Assembly: GCA_002453155.1 (NCBI GenBank)
Contig: DKGG01000037.1
Coordinates: 1-31,122 of the forward strand
Reading direction: 5' to 3'
From: Bdellovibrionaceae bacterium UBA6776
Lineage (GTDB): Bacteria > Bdellovibrionota > Bdellovibrionia > Bdellovibrionales > UBA1609
DNA length: 31,122 nucleotides
A model generated the notes under the pieces. It ran no database searches and had not been told where the DNA came from. It was given only the letters and a program-made list of their open reading frames with translations. The translations under genes were made by a program, and so were the position numbers. Numbering within the stretch: the first letter of the stretch is position 1; every line of letters starts with the position of its first letter. Positions 16,736 to 24,127 of this stretch are shown in pieces.

Positions 16736-17665
16736 ATGGATCCATTTGATGAATTTGAATTTAAACCTTTAACAGAAGGTTTGGGATTTCATAAAAAACA
16801 GAAGTCTCTCAAAGATTCCGTGAAAGAAAGCGAATTGGAGTTGGGAGCAAAGCCCTCTCTTCCGACTTCGGCACCCATGGAGTTGGAGGCGGCCATGTCC
16901 TCAGCAAACAAGCCCACAGATGTTCCACCTAAAAAGTTGACCTTTGAAGACATTGTGACGTCCTTGGAAAGTGCACCTCTTGAAGTGCCAACCACTCCAG
17001 AAAGAGAAACCTACACCAGCACCACGCGCCAGGAAAAAGTGGAATTTTCTTCTCCACTTCCGCGCAATAAGAAACCCGAATTTCAATTGATGGATGTGGA
17101 AATTGAGCCCGTGGTTCGTTCGCCCTTTCCAACTCCTCAAACTTACAACCGACCGTCAGAAGTTAAAAAGACTCCACACAAAGACCAGTTGGCTTCTGTG
17201 GGCACTCGTAGAGGAGCCGCAGATTCTCCTCGGACGCGATTGAAAGTATCCCCAGGAAGTTTGTCGGCAGCCATTTTGGATTTGATCGTGGTTGTGGCAC
17301 TGGGATTGATTTTTACAACAGCGCTGCTCACCGTAACAGGCGTTCAACTTCAGACCTTGATCAGTTCGACGAATACGGATTTGATGACTCAAATCAGTGT
17401 GGGCATTTTGTTGGTCTCGGTGATGCAAATTTATTTTATCATTTCGCGAGCCTTTTGCGGAAAGACTCTGGGAGAGTGGACCTTTGATCTTCAGTTGGGA
17501 AGAGACGAGGATTTCAAAAGTGAAAACTATCCTTTGAGAGTGATTCTTCGCAGTCTGGTCGTAACTTTCACCGGTGTGATCGTGATTCCTGTTTTGTCTT
17601 TTGTTTTTCGCAGAGACTTGGCAGGTAAAATTACCGGTCTGAACTTGTATTCTCAAAATTACTAA
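16736..17665 (+). CDS. RDD-family membrane protein
   Basis: The first roughly 170 of 309 residues are polar, rich in proline, serine and charged residues, and probably disordered in the cytoplasm. The rest is an RDD-like membrane domain: helices at SLSAAILDLIVVVALGLIF, SVGILLVSVMQIYFIISR and a last one near LVVTFTGVIVIPVLSFVF, with GKTLGEWTFDLQLG between them as in the family. The defining first arginine is replaced by serine. The function of RDD proteins is mostly unknown (some affect ion transport). I chose ATG 16736 for its GGGGGAG site. The stop shares a base with the next ATG (TAATG). Confidence 0.75.
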   Translation: MDPFDEFEFKPLTEGLGFHKKQKSLKDSVKESELELGAKPSLPTSAPMELEAAMSSANKPTDVPPKKLTFEDIVTSLESAPLEVPTTPERETYTSTTRQEKVEFSSPLPRNKKPEFQLMDVEIEPVVRSPFPTPQTYNRPSEVKKTPHKDQLASVGTRRGAADSPRTRLKVSPGSLSAAILDLIVVVALGLIFTTALLTVTGVQLQTLISSTNTDLMTQISVGILLVSVMQIYFIISRAFCGKTLGEWTFDLQLGRDEDFKSENYPLRVILRSLVVTFTGVIVIPVLSFVFRRDLAGKITGLNLYSQNY

Positions 17666-18129
17666 TGCCTCTGTGGACACAAGAAGAGGTCAGCTCTTCT
17701 TTAGATCAAATTCGCAAAAATAAAAAAGTGGTCTTCACAAACGGCTGCTTTGACATTCTTCATGTGGGTCATTTGCGTTACCTTCAGGACGCTCGCGCCT
17801 TGGGGGACTTCCTGATTGTGGGATTGAACTCCGATGCCAGTGTGAAAAGATTGAAAGGCTCTCAGCGTCCCATTCAGAACGAAAAAGACCGCGCCGAAAT
17901 TCTATTGGGACTTTCCTGTGTCGATGCCGTTGTGATTTTTGATGAAGACACACCTCTTGAATTGATTCAGAAGGTGCGCCCCGAAGTGTTGGTCAAAGGG
18001 GGCGATTGGAAGGTGGACCAGATTGTGGGTTCCGACTTTGTCTTGTCCCAAGGTGGAGAGGTTCATTCCCTTCCCTTTCATCAGGGCCGCAGCACCACCT
18101 CCATCGTCGAAAAAATCCTAAATTCTTAA
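17665..18129 (+). CDS. rfaE2: D-glycero-beta-D-manno-heptose 1-phosphate adenylyltransferase
   Basis: This 154-residue nucleotidyltransferase makes ADP-heptose for the lipopolysaccharide inner core. It corresponds to the C-terminal half of E. coli HldE as a free-standing protein. Visible motifs are FTNGCFDILHVGHLRYLQ with the HxGH signature, the GLNSDASVKRLKG loop, VLVKGGDW, and GRSTTSIVEKI at the end. The ATG overlaps the stop of the RDD gene. No kinase half or other heptose gene is visible nearby. A large inverted repeat begins two bases after the stop and probably ends the transcript. Confidence 0.92.
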   Translation: MPLWTQEEVSSSLDQIRKNKKVVFTNGCFDILHVGHLRYLQDARALGDFLIVGLNSDASVKRLKGSQRPIQNEKDRAEILLGLSCVDAVVIFDEDTPLELIQKVRPEVLVKGGDWKVDQIVGSDFVLSQGGEVHSLPFHQGRSTTSIVEKILNS

Positions 18130-18130
18130 A

Positions 18131-18286
18131 TTGCTCTTCCTGCTTTTTTCAAAGCCCCTTTTTCTATAGATGCCGACACGCCCATCCATGGGCTCTACCC
18201 GCATTTGCCCTTCGGGCAAACCACATCACGTTTGCGGGAGGTCTTATCTATAGAAAAAGGGGCTTTGAAAAAAGCAGAAGGTGCAA
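18131..18286. repeat. Inverted-repeat element with 39-bp arms enclosing a REP-like unit
   Basis: Arms at 18131-18169 and 18248-18286 are reverse complements at 36 of 39 positions, the innermost 30 perfectly. Both inner ends are CTATAG. The 78-base centre contains the reverse complement of the repeat unit found five times at 494-1075, including TTTGCCCTTCGGGCAAA and GCCCATCCATGGGC palindromes, and an outer CCCGCA/TGCGGG pair. As RNA it would fold into one long hairpin and so would terminate or protect the upstream mRNA. The layout resembles a miniature mobile element. Confidence 0.85.
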
Positions 18287-18530
18287 CCAGTGGGGCGTGT
18301 CGGCATCTATAGAACAAAGGATTGGGAAATTGGATTCCGTGGAAAGGAAGATAAAGAAGGGGCTTTGAAAAAAGAAGAAGGTGCAATCCGTGGGGCGTGT
18401 CGGCATCTATAGAACTAAGGATGTAGAAATTGGATTCCGTGGAAAGGAAGATAAAGAAGGGGCTTTGAAGAAAGAAGAAAGTGCAATCCGTGGGGCATGT
18501 CTGTCTCTGTGGAACAAGGGGTTTGGGAAG
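18261..18530. repeat. 2.7 tandem copies of a 100-bp repeat
   Basis: Units start at 18261, 18361 and 18461 with an exact period of 100. The first two are nearly identical and include GGCTTTGAAAAAAG, a GTGTCGGCATCTATAG segment, and GGATTCCGTGGAAAGG. The third decays after about 50 bases and runs into the stop codon of the minus-strand outer-membrane protein gene at 18531. The first unit overlaps the right arm of the preceding inverted repeat, so the array appears to have grown from that element's edge. Confidence 0.88.
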
Positions 18531-19313
18531 CTAGAAGCGCAAACCCGCTTTGACGGTGTAAACAGAGTCGTCGTAGCGATTGATTTCGCCTGCAACGAAA
18601 AGAGTTTTCCACTCCAGACTGGCTCCCACAACGGTGTGAAAGCGTTGGACGGTGACCGAGGAGGTGTTGGTTTGCAAATCCAAGTTGGGATTTGAAGTGG
18701 GTACGGTTCCGTCTCCAGTATCGCCTCCAATAAAAAGGCCTTCACTGCGAATTTGTCCGCCGCCGCAATAAACAGAAATGTCATCCACATTGATTCCCAC
18801 CAAAAGATCCAAGCCGACATTTTTTGCAGAGAACTGATTGCGAAAATTGACTCGGTTTCCAGAGGCTAAAATCAGAATGTGTATGGGGAGCAATTCAGCC
18901 TCATAAAAAGTCCATCGCAAACTGCCGCCATAATCGCTCACTCCTCCGGCGCCAAACAAAGGAGCAAAAGAGAAAAACACATCCACGTTGCCGTAAAGAC
19001 CTTTGCCCACGGTGAGCTTTCCATAACTGAATTCTTGTTCCTCAGATCGGGCGGTGTTCGCGCATCCTGAGGATCCCGGATCGCAGCCTAAGCGAGTCAA
19101 TTGATCGATGTTGATAAAACTCAAATCGTATCCGATTTCGAAACCGGAGTATCCCCCAAGAGGGTAAGGATTGGTGGCCATTTTCATCGATGTGCCCAAC
19201 CCTAAAATCTTTGTGACATCTTCTTGGTCGCTGATGGAGAGACCTTTAGGAATCGAAAGCCCAAAGGCTGGAAGGGAAAGTGCGCAAAATAAGATCAAAG
19301 CTAGAAATCTCAA
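18531..19313 (-). CDS. Putative outer-membrane beta-barrel protein
   Basis: The 260-residue product has a signal peptide (about residues 1-18, LSLPAFG end). It then shows alternating hydrophobic/polar strands rich in glycine and aromatics, ending in VKAGLRF with a C-terminal phenylalanine, the usual recognition mark for the BAM machinery. Two cysteines in GCDPGSSGCAN and one in VYCGGG are noteworthy for a barrel. I know no closer family. The start is TTG at 19313 with GAAAG upstream; no better start is available before the signal peptide. It lies 42 bases downstream of the next gene on the same strand, so they may be cotranscribed. Confidence 0.65.
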   Translation of the reverse strand: MRFLALILFCALSLPAFGLSIPKGLSISDQEDVTKILGLGTSMKMATNPYPLGGYSGFEIGYDLSFINIDQLTRLGCDPGSSGCANTARSEEQEFSYGKLTVGKGLYGNVDVFFSFAPLFGAGGVSDYGGSLRWTFYEAELLPIHILILASGNRVNFRNQFSAKNVGLDLLVGINVDDISVYCGGGQIRSEGLFIGGDTGDGTVPTSNPNLDLQTNTSSVTVQRFHTVVGASLEWKTLFVAGEINRYDDSVYTVKAGLRF

Positions 19314-19355
19314 AGTGCTTTCAGTCTAAGATTTCCAACTTCGATCGTCTAGCGC

Positions 19356-20585
19356 TTAAATTCCGTCGTTGCTTGCAACGGTGTGAACATTCAGACGTTG
19401 TTCCAGATGGGCCAAAGTTTTATTGGCTTCGGAGGCCACGTTTCCACCCATTTGGGTCAAATTTGTCAGCAATTGAATAAAGGGCGAGAAGACAGAGGCG
19501 TAGTTCACGGAAAGAGTGGTGGGCTCAGAGGAGCTCTCAATGGCTGTCTTTGCTTGATTCACCGCTGATTTGAGCAACACGGTTGCGGCAACAAGGACGT
19601 TTTCCTCTTTCACATTGGTCATCACTTGCGAAAGAATGTTGGTGCCTTTCATGGTTCCATAATCTGCTTTTAAGATGCGGTCGGCTCTTTCCCAAACTCC
19701 AGTGGTGCGGTCCAAATCTAAGAACGCCACAAGCATCTTGAAAGATGAAACAGAAGGGTAAAGATCGATCAAAGTCAGTCCTTGGTCTTTCATTTCGACG
19801 CGAGGATCATCAAGGAAGGCTTGAATCATGCGATCAAGAGTGGCCTTTGAGACTTCTCCGCTTTCATGAGCGTTGATAAATTTTTGCAACTCGGTCTTGC
19901 TGGGGAACTGAAGAAGAACGCGAGCCCACTCCTCAAAAGAGCGTTGATTTTTTTGATCTTCGGTTTCTTTTTTGATTCCTTTAGGAGGAGCTTCACCCAA
20001 CAGGATGACGTCTCCTGAAGCGCTTGTGGAGTCTGTGCTGGAAGTTTTGCGATCTTTCATTTGTTTTTTCAATTGAGCTTGGCGGGCTTCTTCCAATTGT
20101 TTTTGGTAAGCACGCTCTTCTTTGCGAGCCATGTACTCTTCCAACTGATCGTCAGTGAGTTTTCTGCGCTTTACCCAACGGCCACGGTTGTAGTCGTAAA
20201 CGTATTCGTATTTGGAGTTCTTTGTTTTTTTCTTCGCCTTTTCGGACTTTTTTAATTTTTCGGGGCGTTTGACGGCTCCAGATTCATGCTCTTCCAAACC
20301 ATATTCTTTTTGATAGTTCGAGATAGCGGCCTTCAAGTCGAATTTCATTCCGCGGGGAGCGCGAACTTTTGGAAGAGCTGCGGGTTTGGCTTGAGCCAAT
20401 TTTTGCTTTTGAAGGGGTTTTGCACTTTCTCGGTAAATTGAAAAAATGCGTGCGGCTTTTGAAAGCTCTTGGTCTTCCAAGCCCTCGGTGTTTACGGGCA
20501 TGCGTCTCAAGCCTTCGAAAATAAATCCAACGGCCAAGATCAGTACCAGTGCCAAAATTTTATAATCTTTCTTCCAGTTCCTCAT
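19356..20585 (-). CDS. Membrane-anchored hypothetical protein
   Basis: I do not recognise this 409-residue protein. One transmembrane helix (about 9-24, ILALVLILAVGFIF) follows a short basic N-terminus, so most of it should lie in the periplasm. Residues about 75-210 are highly charged, with lysine-, glutamate- and arginine-rich stretches likely to form a long helix or coiled coil (RKLTDDQLEEYMARKEER then QLEEARQAQLKKQMKD). The remainder is helical, with a pattern that could be HEAT-like repeats. I start at ATG 20585, which has GGGGAAGGA upstream. Confidence 0.75.
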   Translation of the reverse strand: MRNWKKDYKILALVLILAVGFIFEGLRRMPVNTEGLEDQELSKAARIFSIYRESAKPLQKQKLAQAKPAALPKVRAPRGMKFDLKAAISNYQKEYGLEEHESGAVKRPEKLKKSEKAKKKTKNSKYEYVYDYNRGRWVKRRKLTDDQLEEYMARKEERAYQKQLEEARQAQLKKQMKDRKTSSTDSTSASGDVILLGEAPPKGIKKETEDQKNQRSFEEWARVLLQFPSKTELQKFINAHESGEVSKATLDRMIQAFLDDPRVEMKDQGLTLIDLYPSVSSFKMLVAFLDLDRTTGVWERADRILKADYGTMKGTNILSQVMTNVKEENVLVAATVLLKSAVNQAKTAIESSSEPTTLSVNYASVFSPFIQLLTNLTQMGGNVASEANKTLAHLEQRLNVHTVASNDGI

Positions 20586-20797
20586 AAAAATATCCTTCCC
20601 CTTGCCAAATACAGAGGCGAAGTTCGTGCCGGGGGCCAGAAATCGACATAAGACACTGGAATGATTCATGTTTTTTGAGGATTGAGGGGTTTTAGCCGTG
20701 GACTCGATATGTTAAGTGTTTAGACAGTGTTGCTCTGAAGTGGCAAAAAAATTAAAGTTTTCAAGGACTTAAATGGTTTTACGAGGTGGGCTCAGGA

Positions 20798-21685
20798 ATG
20801 GACAAAAATCGTCTTTTGAAAGAGGCCAAAGCCGGCAAAATCTCGAGTTTTGCCAAGCTTTTGACCTGGGGGGAATCCGCTCCTACAGCGGAAATCTACG
20901 GTTTGGAGGGATTTTTAAACCCTCCCCAAATGGCCTTTCGATTTGGAGTGACCGGACCTCCGGGGGCGGGCAAATCCACTTTGGTGTCTGCCCTCATTGG
21001 CCGACTTCGGGCCCTGAATCTGAAGGTGGGAGTTTTGGCAGTGGATCCGTCCAGTCCCTTTACGGGAGGGGCGATTTTGGGGGATCGCATTCGCTATCAG
21101 GAACATTTTCTAGATGAGCAGGTTTTTATTCGGTCCCTGGGTACGCGGGGCAGTCTTGGAGGCTTGAGTGCCTCTGCTCATCGACTTTTGCGGCTTTTTG
21201 ACCTGTGCGGATTTGATGTGGTTTTGGTGGAGACGGTCGGAGTGGGGCAGACCGAATTGGACATTTTGCATGTGGCAGACGAAGTGGGTGTGGTGTTGGT
21301 GCCGGAATCGGGCGACTCCATTCAAGCCATGAAAGCGGGCCTGATGGAAGTGGCGGATGTATTTATGGTGAACAAATCCGACCGGCCTGGCGCTCAGGCC
21401 ATGGCCAATGACATTCGAAGTTCCTTTTTTGGAGAGTTGGATGGCGAAGAGCCACCTCAGGTCTATTTGACTCAAGGTCAAAAGGGCGAAGGACTGGATG
21501 AAGTTGTGGCTCACCTCAAGGAGAAGGTGGATTCGAAAGATTTCTATTCCAGAAGATCCCGGCCAGAGCGGCTGAGACATGAAGCGCAGATGATTCTGCG
21601 TTCTCAATTTGAGAAGGGTCTTGAGACACAATTGGGCGCTCTTGAGACTCCAGAAGATCTAAAAAATCTGATTGAAAACGGATAG
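20798..21685 (+). CDS. meaB: MeaB/ArgK-type G3E GTPase
   Basis: MeaB proteins load and protect the B12 cofactor of methylmalonyl-CoA mutase; older annotations call them LAO/AO transport ATPase ArgK. The 295-residue protein has the P-loop GPPGAGKS (53-60), AVDPSSPFTGGAILGDRIR, FIRSLGTRGSLGGLS, the VETVGVGQTE switch segment (144-153), and NKSD (192-195), an order specific to this family. A mutase gene is not visible in the window. ATG 20798 has GAGGTG at good spacing; a GTG four codons earlier is the alternative. Confidence 0.88.
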   Translation: MDKNRLLKEAKAGKISSFAKLLTWGESAPTAEIYGLEGFLNPPQMAFRFGVTGPPGAGKSTLVSALIGRLRALNLKVGVLAVDPSSPFTGGAILGDRIRYQEHFLDEQVFIRSLGTRGSLGGLSASAHRLLRLFDLCGFDVVLVETVGVGQTELDILHVADEVGVVLVPESGDSIQAMKAGLMEVADVFMVNKSDRPGAQAMANDIRSSFFGELDGEEPPQVYLTQGQKGEGLDEVVAHLKEKVDSKDFYSRRSRPERLRHEAQMILRSQFEKGLETQLGALETPEDLKNLIENG

Positions 21686-21710
21686 TTGACGCACAAAGGT
21701 AAAAAAGTTC

Positions 21711-21737
21711 TCAAGTTATTCTGCAACGCGTCGAAAA
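21711..21737 (+). promoter_or_regulatory. Sigma-28 (FliA) type promoter of the divergent flagellin gene
   Basis: TCAAGTTA, eleven bases, then GTCGAAAA (21730-21737) matches the consensus TAAAGTTT-N11-GCCGATAA at six of eight positions in each half with exact spacing. It would start a transcript near 21745, about 50 bases before the flagellin ATG at 21796. Confidence 0.6.
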
Positions 21738-21780
21738 GCCCAGTATCTGCTGAAATGATGGTCTGTGGGCCCTTTTTTTT
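21738..21780 (+). terminator. Weak terminator-like hairpin in the flagellin leader
   Basis: GCCCA (21738-21742) can pair with TGGGC (21766-21770), followed by CC and eight Ts. It may terminate meaB transcription arriving from upstream, which would insulate the flagellin gene, or act as an attenuator in its leader. The stem is short and the loop long, so this is tentative. Confidence 0.35.
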
Positions 21781-21795
21781 GAAAAGAGGTGCTCT

Positions 21796-22620
21796 ATGTT
21801 ACGTGTGGCATCGCTGAACCCGTCTTTGATGGCTCAGCGCTATTTAAATTTGTCTTCCCGAGATGTGGAGTCTGCGTTTGCAGCTCTGGCCTCGGGCTCT
21901 CGATTTTCTAAACCCGGAAATGATGCCGCTGGTTTTGCAATTTCGGAATCCCTTCGCGGACAGGTGGCGGGAACCCGGCAAGCGGGGCGAAATGCTCAAG
22001 CCGCAATGGCCATGGTTCAGACCGCTGAGGGCGGACTGAATGAACAAAATAACATTTTGATTCGAATGCGAGAGCTGGCGGTGCAAGCGGCTTCGGACAC
22101 TTATGGCGAAAATGAACGGGAGTTTATGGACACCGAATTTCAACAGCTCGCCCAAGAATTTGATCGCATTGCGAAGACCACGGTTTACGGTCAGAAGAAC
22201 CTTTTGACAGGTTCGGGAGAAAGTTTTGATTTTCAGGTGGGCGCTTTTAAAGGAGAAGAAAACGTCATTCGATTTTCGTTGGATTCGAACACCACGTCTT
22301 CAAATTTGGAACTGGACGGTTTGTCTGTGGCCGATGATGGAGATGCGGAAGATGCACTGGCTTCCATTGATGAGGGTATCAGTGGACTGGGAAAAGCCCG
22401 TGCGGATTTTGGTGCGATCCAATCTCGTTTGCAACACGCCATTGATCACTTGGCGGTTCAAGGAGACAACTTGGACATGGCTCGTTCCTACATTGCAGAT
22501 GCGGACATTGGCGAGCAGGTTTCAAAACTGGCCAACGCCCAAATCCGCCAAGATGCAGGCGTTGCCGTTTTGGCCCAAGCCAACAACAACCCCAAAGCCG
22601 CCCTCCGCCTTATCGGCTAA
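21796..22620 (+). CDS. fliC: Divergent flagellin
   Basis: Flagellin is the filament subunit exported through the hollow flagellum. This 274-residue copy has only the conserved D0/D1 regions and a short middle: ALASGSRFSKPGNDAAGFAI, SLRGQVAGTRQAGRNAQ, NNILIRMRELAVQAASD and the C-terminal GVAVLAQANNNPKAALRLIG. The first 27 residues depart from the usual MxLRINTN start (MLRVASLNPSLMAQRYL), so it may be a minor filament subunit. AGAGGTG precedes ATG. Its TAA stop is contributed by the GGTACC repeat that follows. Numbering among paralogues cannot be settled from this window. Confidence 0.9.
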   Translation: MLRVASLNPSLMAQRYLNLSSRDVESAFAALASGSRFSKPGNDAAGFAISESLRGQVAGTRQAGRNAQAAMAMVQTAEGGLNEQNNILIRMRELAVQAASDTYGENEREFMDTEFQQLAQEFDRIAKTTVYGQKNLLTGSGESFDFQVGAFKGEENVIRFSLDSNTTSSNLELDGLSVADDGDAEDALASIDEGISGLGKARADFGAIQSRLQHAIDHLAVQGDNLDMARSYIADADIGEQVSKLANAQIRQDAGVAVLAQANNNPKAALRLIG

Positions 22621-22645
22621 AAGGTACCTGCTTCCCTTTCCGATA
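22616..22645 (+). repeat. GGTACC-centred REP element, copy 1
   Basis: GCTAAAAGGTACCTGCTTCC followed by CTTTCCGATA. The TAA inside GCTAA is the stop codon of the flagellin gene. Outer CTTATCGG (22609-22616) and CCGATAAG (22640-22647) form an 8-bp stem around the element. This copy lies after the transposase gene's 3' end, in opposite orientation to copies 2 and 3. Confidence 0.85.
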
Positions 22646-22699
22646 AGCGGCGAGTCAAAACGGGTGTCTCGCTTGTGGCTCAGGTCTTTGATTTACGGA

Positions 22700-23341
22700 T
22701 CAGATCAAATGACTCTCTAAAATATTTGGTTTTCGAGTGACAGGATCCCTTCTCAATTTGAACTGGGGCTTTCGAAGTGCTCCACGAAAGGACTCCAAAT
22801 TTTCTTCGAGAATTTCAGAGTTGATCCAATCCAAGGTTTCTTCAACTTTTCCATCGAAGAGCAAATAATCATACTCCACAGGCACAATTAACTTTTGCAA
22901 ACCAAGAATGCCTGAAAGTGTGCTGTACTTATAATCTTCCGCTCTAGAAACAAGACCTGCTCTTAGAGGATTTTGATAGACATACTTGTAACAGTTCAAA
23001 AAGTTGTGAGTGTGAAGAAGCTGGCTTTTAAAGAAGGGGCCCGAAAAATTTCGGTTGATCCGATTTCCAAAGCGATTCAAATCACGACTGACTTCTCGAT
23101 GAAAATACATCATGGCATCACTTAGATTTTTTTCAGGCGTAGAGAGCATCATATGATAGTGATTGTTCATAAGTACAAAGTTGTGAATTTGAAGATGAAA
23201 AGCGTGCTTAGTCAGATAGAGCCAACGCTCAAAAATCACCCAGACCTCATCCATTGAAAGTTGATGCCACTCTTGGTTGATATTTCTGAGCGTGACATGA
23301 AAAGGACCATTGCAGATTGTGGAAATGTGTTTTCTTGGCAT
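22700..23341 (-). CDS. REP-associated tyrosine transposase (RAYT, IS200-like Y1 family)
   Basis: The 213-residue single-strand nuclease is of the HUH/Y1 superfamily. It begins MPRKHISTICNGPFHVTLRN, as these proteins do, and has the metal-binding HUH motif in FVLMNNHYHMML (H61, H63). The likely catalytic tyrosine is in MMYFHREVSRDLN (Y79), and YQNPLRAGLV lies further on. The gene is flanked by three copies of the GGTACC repeat, the standard signature of RAYTs, domesticated enzymes that spread REP sequences. I chose ATG 23341; an upstream ATG at 23416 lies inside a repeat and adds 25 residues without family character. Confidence 0.88.
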   Translation of the reverse strand: MPRKHISTICNGPFHVTLRNINQEWHQLSMDEVWVIFERWLYLTKHAFHLQIHNFVLMNNHYHMMLSTPEKNLSDAMMYFHREVSRDLNRFGNRINRNFSGPFFKSQLLHTHNFLNCYKYVYQNPLRAGLVSRAEDYKYSTLSGILGLQKLIVPVEYDYLLFDGKVEETLDWINSEILEENLESFRGALRKPQFKLRRDPVTRKPNILESHLI

Positions 23342-23390
23342 TTCTTTTAGAGGTGCAATTGAAGAGCGCAAGTGAAAGAGCGGCTCAATT

Positions 23391-23522
23391 GATTTGAGGT
23401 CATTGACCAACCGCATATCGGAAAGGGAAGCAGGTACCTTTTAGCGGGCGGCCAGGTGGATTTGAGGACATTGACTGACTGCATCTCGGAAAAGGAAGCA
23501 GGTACCTTTTAGCAGGGCAGTG
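23391..23522 (-). repeat. GGTACC-centred REP elements, copies 2 and 3, in a 68-bp direct repeat
   Basis: Two units start with GATTTGAGG at 23391 and 23459. Their cores at 23416-23445 and 23484-23513 read, on the minus strand, GCTAAAAGGTACCTGCTTCC followed by CTTTCCGATA or TTTTCCGAGA. They lie directly upstream of the transposase gene and overlap the 3' end of the cell-wall hydrolase frame. Copy 3 is translated as part of that frame, and the TAA in copy 2 ends it. Confidence 0.87.
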
Positions 23523-24127
23523 AGTTGGCCGGCGCGGACGAGTTGGTCTCGGTGGGATTGAATGCGTTTTGAGGTCCACAACCGCATGCATTCTTTGCGG
23601 TCCATGGTTCCCAGTTCAGAATTCACTTTGACAGTTTCTTTGTAGGCATGTTTTTTCGGCATTGCGATGGTAGACGTGTAGAAGTGCTGTTTGATCGCAG
23701 CCATCTCCTTGTTCAATTGAGCTGGAAATTTTACGGCCTTAATTGCAGCCTTCAATGCAGCCTTGTAAGCCTTCAATGCAGCTGGGTTTTTGCCAGCCTT
23801 TTTGTCTTTCGGGTTTGCTGGGCAAAAGGCATTTTCTCCCGCAGGATCCCCTTTATTCCAAAGAGAAAAGGCATAGGGTTTTAAAACCACTGGACCAAAT
23901 TCTCCACCGACATTTTCAAATTTTGCCTCATAAAATTCATTGGCCTTTGCCCGAGAAAGTTTCGCACTTTTTCCTGATTGTTTGGCGGCCAATTGCAAGA
24001 ACCCGGCGGCATAAGTGACGCGGTTTAGAACCACTTTGGAAACCGCATTCAAGTAAACGGATCCGTGTCGGTTGCAAGAAGCCATTTCTCCGTAAACCGT
24101 TCTGGAGAGCAAATCGATCGCAACCAA
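23441..24127 (-). CDS. Cell-wall hydrolase, SleB/Hydrolase_2-like catalytic part (downstream of a frameshift)
   Basis: This frame carries the enzymatic domain: LLSRTVYGEMASC with the probable catalytic glutamate, then YLNAVSKVVLNRVTYAAGF, a pattern of the SleB family that cleaves peptidoglycan. The segment near GPVVLKPYAFSLWNKGD and NAFCPANP also fits. The only nearby start is a TTG within what looks like continuous coding sequence, so it is probably the C-terminal two-fifths of the protein beginning at 25007. The last ~25 residues (from LLKGTCFLFRDAVS on) are encoded by REP copy 3 and have no wall-hydrolase character. Confidence 0.7.
   Translation of the reverse strand: MVAIDLLSRTVYGEMASCNRHGSVYLNAVSKVVLNRVTYAAGFLQLAAKQSGKSAKLSRAKANEFYEAKFENVGGEFGPVVLKPYAFSLWNKGDPAGENAFCPANPKDKKAGKNPAALKAYKAALKAAIKAVKFPAQLNKEMAAIKQHFYTSTIAMPKKHAYKETVKVNSELGTMDRKECMRLWTSKRIQSHRDQLVRAGQLTALLKGTCFLFRDAVSQCPQIHLAAR

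Noticed and set aside
18006..18368. 120-codon plus-strand frame over the heptose gene end and repeats
   Set aside because: It crosses a conserved gene in another frame and then the inverted repeat; there is no protein character.
22226..22720. 164-codon plus-strand frame within the flagellin gene
   Set aside because: It is in another frame of a conserved flagellin and rich in tryptophan and methionine, as expected for an out-of-frame reading.
23342..23416. Longer N-terminus for the transposase from ATG 23416
   Set aside because: The ATG belongs to the repeat, and the family start MPRK lies at 23341.
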